64,000 nucleotides of DNA, from the NCBI GenBank assembly GCA_019426215.1, contig CM033393.1, positions 3,444,046 to 3,508,045 on the forward strand, written 5' to 3'. The position numbers were made by a program, and so were the translations under genes. Below are positions 45,604-53,904 of this stretch, piece by piece. Position 1 is the stretch's first letter, and each line of letters begins with the position of its first letter. The DNA comes from Buddleja alternifolia. Taxonomy: Eukaryota > Streptophyta > Magnoliopsida > Lamiales > Scrophulariaceae. A model generated the notes under the pieces. That model did not search any database, was not told the DNA's origin, and saw nothing but the letters and a program-made list of their open reading frames with translations.

Positions 45604-46028
45604 ATGGGAGATAATCATAACTCTAGAGATCGACAAACATGGTTATTAGTAGAAAGAAACGATGAGTATGAGGAGTTGGTTAATGAGGACCCTATTGAGT
45701 ATTATTGTGGACTCAGAAGGGAATGGGCTCATCGGGTGCTCGAATCAGAGGAGTTGGTTAATGATCTTCGAAGACTTGGCGTGCGAATTCCACGACGTAG
45801 ATCCTTGATAATGCCGAGAAATGGTGAAGTAAATTGTAGAAGGGCTGTTTCAAGAAAAAGAATTAAAAATAACAGAATGATTTTCGTCGTTGTAGATATC
45901 ACATGCTTGAACTTGCGGAAGAACTTGCATTCGCACGAAGCCAAAGACTCACACGTCGTGAAATACAAAATGTTTTGACTCATCCTTCATACGGCTCGGA
46001 CAACTACATGTCAGATGAAGATGAGTAA
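45604..46028 (+). pseudogene. Small MULE-borne gene of unknown function (right of divergent pair)
   Basis: Starts MGDNHNSRDRQTWLLVER at 45604; an upstream in-frame start at 45523 is possible but would overlap the TATA-like element. It has ELVNEDPIEYYCGL, a basic patch PRRRSLIMPRNGE...RKRIKNN, then a one-base frameshift at a T run (about 45881-45884). The next frame continues RRCRYHMLELAEELAFARSQ and RLTRREIQNVL and ends SDNYMSDEDE before TAA (46026-46028). Total about 140 residues. Similarity of layout and tail to the left-hand gene suggests the two are paralogues. A nuclear role is plausible given the basic patch, but no domain is recognised. Confidence 0.6.
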
Positions 46029-46189
46029 AGTAATTGTTTTTTATTGTTGAGTAATTTGCATAAATAGCTTTTTATTGTATCGTAATTTGAATTAATAGTA
46101 TTTTATTATGGCATAATGTTAGTTCTGAGCCAGAAAAACAATAGTGAATAGTAGTTTCTTATTTTCGACCAATCGGGGCTATTTTTGCG

Positions 46190-46345
46190 GGGTCATATTT
46201 CTTCACTCGGGTGTCAGAATGAGCCAAATCTTATAGTTTTACAAAGTTCGTAACATCACCTACAATTTTTGTGTTCAAGTCATGGGAAAAAAATGTACAG
46301 AAATAGGCCAAATACAAGCCAAAGAACTAATAAAAAATATGTTTT
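46190..46345. repeat. Third copy of the 196-bp MULE repeat
   Basis: CGGGTGTCAGAATGAGCC, AAATCTTATAGTTTTACAAA, ATCACCTACAATTTTTGTG and AATAGGCCAAATAC repeat the sequence found at 43903-44215. The small gene pair is thus bracketed by direct repeats. Confidence 0.8.
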
Positions 46346-46404
46346 TAATGCGTCAGTATGTCCAACAAATACACAACATCAACACCCAATTACAACACAT
46401 ATAA

Positions 46405-49276
46405 CTACCAATCCATCTCATTAGGAATTCGAGTACTCACATTTCTACCTACACGTCGTTGTATCCTCAAATGAGGGTCATGGACCAGCTCAAAATCAGG
46501 TGTATCCCAAAACTGAGCATCATGTAAAGGATGAAATGTCCCTTGATATGTTTGTAAATACTCACTGGCACTATAATACTTTTCAACTAACGAGATCGAC
46601 CTCCTTTGCAAATCTTTGCATAACGCAATTGCATGTGAACACGGAATTTTGAATGTGCTCCATCTTCCACAAGAACAATATTTTGCATTGATGTCAACAG
46701 CAAACTTCAGACTATGATATCCGAGCTAGGCTTTGGTGTTAACTTGGCCACTTTGGTCAAGATAATTAAAGTGTCTGACAGTGTGTGTTCGGATGCTTTC
46801 GCCGATTCCGAGTACATTTTGTAAGCATGCTCTGTCAACCCCGAGTTTCCCCCCATTCTCAGGGCATCTTGGTGTCGTTTATAAAAATAATCGACACAAC
46901 GATGAAATGTGCATTCCACAATAGAGGTGGGCGAAAGATGGCGAACACCTTTCAACACACCATTTAAGCTCTCTCCCATATTTGTTATCATAATGCCTTC
47001 CCGCATCCCTCCATCATGTGCAAGTGTCCACTTTTCACATGGAATTCTGCTCAGATCAATGAAAGCATCTTCATCCTTTTGTCGGATATCCGCCATGATT
47101 TTACCGAACTTGGAAATATTATGTGTCATACCTACCTGATAACATAGACTCTTCATAACTTTATTTTTGAAACGATTATTAAAGTTTGAAGACACATGTC
47201 GTAGGCAATATCGATGAGCTCCATGAGGACGGCAAAAGGCGGGTACAAGCTCAGACGCATGAAGTATGCCGTTTTGACGATCAGAAATAAGGCACACACC
47301 TTCATTCCTTCGAAGAAAATGTTTGCTCACCAACTGCAGAAACCACAACCATGAGTCATTCGACTCATTATCGACAATTGCAAATGCAAGAGGCAAAATC
47401 TGATTATTTCCATCAAGAGTCATTGCGATCAACAACTTAGCTTTGTAGCGTGCATATAGATGTGTCCCATCAACACAAATAACTCTCCGGCAATGTTGGA
47501 ATCCATCTATACATGGCTTGAACGCCCAAAACACATACATGAAATTTTTTGGATTTCCATAGATGTTTTTGTGTTTCCATTCAACAACTGTGTCCGGATT
47601 CCACTTTTGGATAGCTCCTAAGAACTTAGGTAACAATGGAACAGAGTTCTCCCAAGTCCCGTATACAATCTCATTTGCACGTTCTAAGCTGTGCCAAGCC
47701 TTGCCATACGAAATATTGCATGCCCATTTATCTGCTACCATTTGAACTAATTGTGCAATCTTAATTGAGGGATCAATTTGAACTTGTTCAAGAAGTTCAT
47801 TGGCAATCAGATTCATGTCCAAATTATGGTGGTTTGGTGCCACAGTTTCGAACAGACATGAATGTGGCCCTGTATACTTTGATATCTCCCAAAAATGTGT
47901 TTTCTTGCTAAAATGAGTTCGAAGTCTAAAATTGCACCCTACATGTTCGGCTTTGTGTTTGCATACAACAACATAAGTTGTCGGGTTACTGATTACCACC
48001 GTAAACTCTCATTTTTGATGTGTTATGTGGTAGTCTTTCACCGCTCTTTGCAAGCTTTCTTTGTTATCAAATGTCAATCCCAAACCAAGATTACTTATCC
48101 GATAATCATAAGTCATATCCCTTGCTTCATTTGGTCGATCTAATGAGTCTCCTTGTAATTCTTCATAAGATGTGGAGTAGAATGGGAGCACATGATGAAG
48201 TCGTGGTTGATTCCCTATTCGAGGAACATCTTCCTCATAAGTGGGTTCGTTGTGGAGTTCTTCATTGAAGTCCGCGTCTGAATGCCTATCAAGCGAATTT
48301 CGACAAGCACTGTCGTTGTCATCATTAAACTGATCGTTCTGAGGTGGTATCGAACTACTCACCCCTCCATGATGAGAAAAATGAGTGCTATAGTTGGCTT
48401 CCTCAAAATGCCCAAACTCATGATGACTGTGTGCAGACAGACCTACATGTAACAAAATTAAAATGAAATTAAGATTTGTCATAATACATGTTGATAGAAT
48501 GCAATGATAAAGAATACGATAAAATAGGATACTAAAATTATGCAAACGTGTAGACCATTCATTATTACCTTCATCTACATCCGGATTTGAATAACGCCCT
48601 AAACCATGAGTCGCCAAATGGAAATTTGGTACACTTTTAACACCTCCAAACGCATTAACCGATGTATAACATCCTAAAAAGGCAATCATACTAAACAAAC
48701 TATAAGAAAAGGATACAAATAAAGTTTCTTATCAAAAATTTACACAATTATAACATTTATTAAAAAATATGATGATACAAAGTAAATATAAAAATAAAAT
48801 TACCTGCATTACATGTCTTGATTCGGATAACTAGCAATATTTAAATCCGGTAATATTGGTTGTGTACAAAATGATAAGGATTGGTTTGGCCGATACGACG
48901 TCACTTGTGTTAACAGTGATGTGAATCGACCCTGAGATTGTATTGGCTCTTTTTCAATATAAAGATCCATTGTACTAACACCAGTATAAGGATCCAAGAA
49001 AAAAATTAAATCATCGTCATTTTTTACCTCCATTGCTCTCTGCCTAAGCAAATTTCTATCTTCAAATGAGTACTTCGAAGATACTTTCAACGAGAATTGA
49101 TTCGGATTAATTCCTGTAGTCGCATATATCTTATTCAACAATTCAACAAATTTGATCGAGCGGGGTATTTTCATGTAAGTTGTTGCTAGAATGCTATAAC
49201 TCAGCATATAGCTGGAATCTTCAATTATTTGTCCATCCAAAAATATTCAAACATCAACTAAATTTTGCCTCGACAT
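46405..49276 (-). pseudogene. MURA-type MULE transposase
   Basis: Exon 1 is 49276-48804, exon 2 is 48673-48569, exon 3 starts 48442 and runs to TAG at 46407-46405. Order: PB1-like N-terminus (MSRQNLVDV..., LIFFLDPYTG), acidic linker, MuDR DNA-binding zinc motif (CKHKAEHVGCNFRL...YTGPHSC), DDE domain with Asp in VICVDGTHL and LISDRQNGI and a late Glu in NMGESLNG, and a SWIM zinc finger (CSCGRWSTFKIPCSHAIAL). It cuts and integrates the element. Four lesions: TGA at 49249-49247, a small deletion near 48810, TGA at 48011-48009 and a frameshift near 46715 just before the SWIM finger. A 5' UTR intron (49797-49279, GTAATT...TGCAG) precedes the ATG. Convergent with the PMD gene. Confidence 0.92.
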
Positions 49277-49900
49277 TTCTGCAAAATATAAATTATCAAT
49301 TCAAACTTTTAAAACACAGAATATATTCAGACACATTTAAAAAGCCTAAAAATATCATTCATAAACACTAAATTTGATATTACACCTTCATCATCATACC
49401 TAAAAATTATAAATTGTACCTAAAACATTATATCAAAGTTCAAACCCTAAAAACACCTGCATTCGAAATTGGGGTCCAAAATTATACAAAAAATCAGAAT
49501 CTAAGTACAAAATAAAAACTATAACATTAAATCAAAATTCATAACCTAAACACTAAATTCGATATTATACTCAAAATGATTACACTTAGTATTAGAATAC
49601 AATAACAATATAACCATAAAACTTAAAGACTAACATTTAAACTAATTTAGGTCATAATTTGATTCAAAATTAAAATTGAAAACTAGGGTTTAAATTCACA
49701 AAAATTATAAATATTTAAACCATAAACTCTAAATTAAAATAATTAACTAACTCAAAAATGTAGTCAATGAAATAATAACATTGAATAAAAAAATTACCTT
49801 AGGGATAAAATGCTAAATCAGAGGCACATTGGTGGGTGAAGACTCGGAGAGATGGAGCAGAGTGGGGAGAATGAGGGAGAAAGAAGAAGAGAAGGAGAAA
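49277..49900 (-). promoter_or_regulatory. Transposase leader with 5' UTR intron
   Basis: On the minus strand the leader from about 49905 is C/T-rich (plus strand GAGAGATGGAGCAG...AGAAGGAGAAA), followed by CCTAAG|GTAATT at 49797 and TTTTGCAG at 49279. It mirrors the leader-plus-intron arrangement of the PMD gene at the other end. Confidence 0.6.
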
Positions 49901-49918
49901 AAAAAGGAATATCGGACT

Positions 49919-50120
49919 GGATACGCCATTATTAATGGCGGATCCTCACATATATTATTTTGACAACAATTAACAAAAAAAAAATGAGTCAGGATCCGCC
50001 ATTAGTAATGGCGGATCCTCACATACCAAAAAAAAATTGGTCAGGATCCGCCATTAGTAATGGTGGATCCTGACCGAGCTGGCAAAATTTGTCAGGCTCC
50101 GCCATTACTAATGGCGTAGT
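49919..50120. promoter_or_regulatory. Palindromic subterminal motif, right array
   Basis: Copies of the half-site pair GGATCCGCCATTA/TAATGGCGGATCC lie at 49919-49945, 49992-50018 and 50044-50070, with a shorter CTCCGCCATTACTAATGGCG at about 50097-50116. Together with the left array this makes eight copies. Confidence 0.8.
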
Positions 50121-50201
50121 GTGCCATTTCCGGAAGTTGTTTTATTTGTGTATTATTTATATAAATTTTATTTAAAACAGTATTATTTTTTTAAAAAGTC
50201 C
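50036..50201 (-). repeat. MULE right terminal inverted repeat
   Basis: Reverse complement begins GGACTTTTTAAAAAAATAAT and aligns with 39817-39982. Confidence 0.9.
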
Positions 50202-50210
50202 ACCATTGGA
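50202..50210. repeat. Right 9-bp target-site duplication of MULE
   Basis: ACCATTGGA, matching 39808-39816 exactly. Confidence 0.95.
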
Positions 50211-50354
50211 GTACTTATCATTTACCAAACCAATCATCCCCTTATTTTGGCAATGAATTATCGCTATTAATTGAATTTAATAATGAAATTTATTTAAAGG
50301 CTAAATACAAAATGTCCCCTGAACTATCTCTAATGTCGCATATACCCTCTTAAA

Positions 50355-50935
50355 CTTTAAAAGGTACGAAAATAGTCCCTCATGGAAATTCATGAGTTAT
50401 CCAAATGTTCTCATCCAAACACAACCTTGCAATATTAAACACTATATTAACTTAACCGATGATTCCTTCATTTTTTTTAAATGAATTTATCAGTTTAAGT
50501 CTTCAAAACTAACAAATCATTTGGATCTTGTAATCTGTTAATTCAAGAATTATGAAGAATTATTATAACTATTTAAATATTCTTTAATTAAGTGTTATCA
50601 ACTAACAAATCATTTAAATCTTCTAATCTATAAATTTATAATTTATAAATTAACAAAATATTTAATTTAAGTTAATAAAATTAACAGATTGTAGATTTAA
50701 ACTACGAAGGTTTAAACGTATCATATTCAATTATAAGTTATTTAATTGTATCAACCAACAAATCCTATTTAAATCTATTTTCATTTTCTTACAAATCATA
50801 CAAGTTCAATGAAAAAAGAATTAACCAATTTTATTTGGTGCTTAAATATTGTAAGGTTGTGTTTGAGTTGAAGTATTTGGAATTGCTTAAAATTTCCACG
50901 AGGGACTATTTTGGTACCTTTTAAAATAAATTTTT
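50355..50935. mobile_element. Fold-back/MITE-like element of about 580 bp
   Basis: The left arm carries AAAAGGTACGAAAATAGTCC, CTCATGGAAATT and CAAACACAACCTTGCAATAT. The right arm carries the reverse complements ATATTGTAAGGTTGTGTTTG, AATTTCCACGAG and GGACTATTTTGGTACCTTTT. The arms are about 90-100 bp and the centre is AT-rich without coding frames. Exact ends and target duplication were not resolved. Confidence 0.65.
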
Positions 50936-52000
50936 ATATCCAAAAAACCCATGATAATATTTGTCAATCCAAAAAACTCATTCCGTCAACTTTTCATTCC
51001 AAAAAATCCAATATTTAGGGCTAACAAATTTATGGATTTAATTGCCCTTAGCCTTCTAGATTAAAAATTAATCTATTGTTGTTATGCAATAAAATTTATT
51101 TATTTAAAAAATTTGTATTGATAATTGATACTAATTATGGTTTTAATTTTAAATTTTCAGATTCTTTAATCTTTTTAAAAAATTTAAAATATATATTTAT
51201 AGATAATTACCATATTAAAATCAAAAATAAATTATATACAAATATTCAAAAAAATTAATATTACAAAAGAAAATCCGTATTTTATGATTCATCAATTTGA
51301 AAGAATCAAACCAAAACGATACATTAAGAAAAATTAATTGATCAATTATTAACTTAATAAATGAAGGGGTAGTTTAGTCCAAAAAGTTGTTAATCCTGAC
51401 TTTTGGGGTTTTCGGAATGAAAAGTTTGTAAAATGGGTTTTTAAGATTGAAAAATATTTTCATGTATTTTTTGGATATGAACAAAAGAAGACATTGATGG
51501 ATTTTTGGATAGGGAGATGAAATTCGAGCTCCAAAAATTACTATTGAAGCTCCACTTTTCACTATTTTTGTCAAGAAATTTGTATGGAATAATGGAGCAT
51601 CAATAACACATTTGGAGTGCTAATATCATTTACCTTTTGCATATTGTAAGATACTTAAATATTTCTAACAAGATGCTCTCTTTATTATTCTTTTGGTAAA
51701 GAAAGAAATCCTGATATTTTATGTGAAGTTTGTGTTCAAATAATTTATAATAATCTGTGATAGCATACTAAAAACTTATCACGATGTATAAGTTGACAAA
51801 TTATATCATATAAAAATTCATGAAATAAAAATGTTGTGAAGATGGAGAGTCATAACACTTGCGCCGCAAGATTCATAAAATTGTTGGAAATTGATATAAT
51901 AAAAGTTGTAATGAAAGAATTTATACATAAATCACAATATTAAAGGCCATAAAATATACTAAATTCGCAACGTCTAAATAATATCTGAAGATTATAAAGC
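50936..52000. other. AT-rich intergenic sequence, no gene seen
   Basis: Very AT-rich with short frames of biased composition. No domain, RNA gene or element boundary was recognised until the hAT target duplication TATAAAGC at 51993-52000. Confidence 0.5.
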
Positions 52001-52949
52001 TAGGGGTGGGCGTTCGGTTCGGGTAGTAGGGTTCAGGTAGTTCGGTTTTCGGGTAGTGAAACCTAAAAACTGAATCCGAACTGCTTTAATCGGTTTAATC
52101 GGGTTCGGGTTTTTTTTATTATTTTTTTTTTTTTGAAAAAAAAGTTTGGGCCAAATTTTCTGGGCCTCTACAACTCTAATTTTCATTAAATCAAGGGCCA
52201 AAATTGATTTGTAAATATTTAACTGAATATTTTATGTTGTAGTCATCTAAAAATTAGCATATAATTAATTAGCATTATCAATGATGATTAATTGAATGCA
52301 CCTCAAAAGAAAAAATAGTAACTGATTACATATACATTCAATAAATAATAGACTATAAGTTTAAAATTATACTTATTACATATTAAAATATTAAAAGTAA
52401 CATTCTCTTTGTTAACAAACATTATTCTAGAATATATTTATATGTTGATTAAAGAAAGTATAATTATGAATATATCTCCAACAAATATTTCTGCTTGAAG
52501 TTTTATAATCTTATCCTTGAAATCAAAATGAAGTGAATGCAAAATTATTTTGGCGTTGTAGCCACAGAAATAGATTGTAGGAGAGTTTATATTGTATCAT
52601 CGGAACCAACTTAAAATTCATGTTTTTCTTGTGGAGCATATAAACTATCTAGAACATCTACATACAATATATTCTGGAGCTCATAAGATAATACTGATAA
52701 ATATTTCAACCCATTTGAATATAATTATATTTTTCATTTGCCATGTAACCATAAAAAAAAATTTATTTCGGGTAATTCGGGTACCCGGATTACCCGAAAA
52801 AATTGAAATTAGAACCCGAACCCGAACATCAATATTCCGAAACCGAATAACCCGAATCCGATTAATTACCCGATCTACCCGATCCGATTAGTCCGAAACC
52901 GATCGGGTCGGTTCGGAAACCGAACTACCCGAACCGAACACCCACCCTA
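52001..52949. mobile_element. Non-autonomous hAT element with perfect 8-bp TSD
   Basis: 949 bp, flanked by TATAAAGC at 51993-52000 and 52950-52957. Ends are TAGGGGTGGGCGTTCGGTTC and, inverted, TAGGGTGGGTGTTCGGTTCG. Subterminal regions are packed with CGGGTA[GA]T, TTCGGGT and ACCCGAA motifs. The middle is AT-rich with no transposase. An 8-bp duplication with a TAGGGGTGGG end is characteristic of plant hAT elements. Confidence 0.92.
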
Positions 52950-52957
52950 TATAAAGC

Positions 52958-53277
52958 CATGAAAATAATTAGGCCATAAAACAAAGAGTAAGAAAGTCCA
53001 AAGTAATTACAGTTAAAGAACGTTAAAAGCTTATGTCCGAGAATCCCTTATAGATTTAAAAAATAAGCTCCAAAGTTTCTTTAGAAGCTATCATTTTATT
53101 AGGTCTAATCCATTTTTTTAGGCTATGTTTTTAACTGAACAAAAAAATATTTCTCTTAAAGATTATTTCATTTAACAATATAATGAGCATCTTATATAGA
53201 GGAGACACCCTCAACAAGTTCAAGTGTGCAGAATATTCATGTGGACCAAGGGAAGGTAACAATACTTGTTAACGACC
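52958..53277. other. No gene seen
   Basis: AT-rich DNA between the hAT element and the LINE start. The last part could be LINE 5' UTR, but nothing specific supports that. Confidence 0.4.
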
Positions 53278-53392
53278 ATGAGCAATCTAGCAGCTTGGAA
53301 TGTCAGAGGGCTTAACAACCCTGGTAGACAGAGAGAGATTTTTCCTCTCTCTCTCTCAAACAAATAATATAGGGTTAATGGGAATACTTACA

Positions 53393-53904
53393 TTACTACA
53401 AAAAAACCCCTATTACAGTGGTTTAGGCACCACTGTAATAGGGTTCAGGCCTATTACAATGGTTAAAAACCGTTGCAATAGGGGGGCCTATTACAGTGGT
53501 TAATAACTGCTGTAATAGGGTGGTATTTTTTTTACCTACTCGTTTGCAACCTTTCTGTACAAGATCAAAATTCAACAAATCAACACAACAAACCAGCACA
53601 GTACAACAAATTTAACAAAAACCCAAAACTTCAATATAACCAATTCTTTCATCTGCCATTGTGCCACACTATTGTGGGATAGAAGATCCGCTCCACCAAT
53701 TTAATGACAAAACAAAAATTCTTGTCCCTTATTATATATAATTAATGCTTTATTGATTTTGTCTGTTGACATTTAATATCATTAAATACACATAATTTTA
53801 TTTAAAATCAAACCAAATAATGCCATATATACTTTATTTCATATGATATGTAATACAATTATGTATCGAAAAGCTTCACATCCATTAATCACATAATTTT
53901 AGTG
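53393..53904. mobile_element. CACTA-like segment with three tandem hairpins, inside the LINE
   Basis: Begins TTACTACAAAAAAACCCC, near the CACTACAAAA terminus of plant CACTA elements. It carries three 33-34-bp palindromes and the GATAGAAGATCCGCTCC motif that also occurs at the end of the CACTA remnant near 37 kb. The far end (TTTTAGTG at 53897-53904) fits a CACTA terminus only loosely and no 3-bp duplication matches, so the boundaries are tentative. Confidence 0.5.

Larger units (their letters stand above)
39817..50201. mobile_element. Complete 10.4-kb Mutator-like element (MULE) with PMD gene
   Basis: 10385 bp with perfect 9-bp flanking duplications. Terminal inverted repeats of about 166 bp start GGACTTTTT[TA]AAAAAATAATA. 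Cargo from left: a PMD gene reading right; short direct repeats and a 3 x 186-bp tandem array; two divergent small genes; and a MURA-type transposase reading left. Both large genes start near a terminus with a pyrimidine-rich leader and a 5' UTR intron, so both ends appear to drive inward, convergent transcription, as known for maize MuDR. The coding genes have a handful of stops and frameshifts, so the copy is probably no longer autonomous. The intact ends could still be mobilised by a related transposase. Confidence 0.93.

Noticed and set aside
45829..45875. 47-bp GT...AG intron (GTAAAT...AACAG) in the right small MULE gene
   Set aside because: It would restore the frame, but 47 bp is below the usual plant minimum; a one-base loss in the T run explains the frame change more simply.
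53393..53904. Complete CACTA element with defined ends
   Set aside because: The left end and subterminal motifs fit, but the right end and 3-bp duplication do not match and the LINE does not resume where it was cut, so only a CACTA-like segment is claimed.
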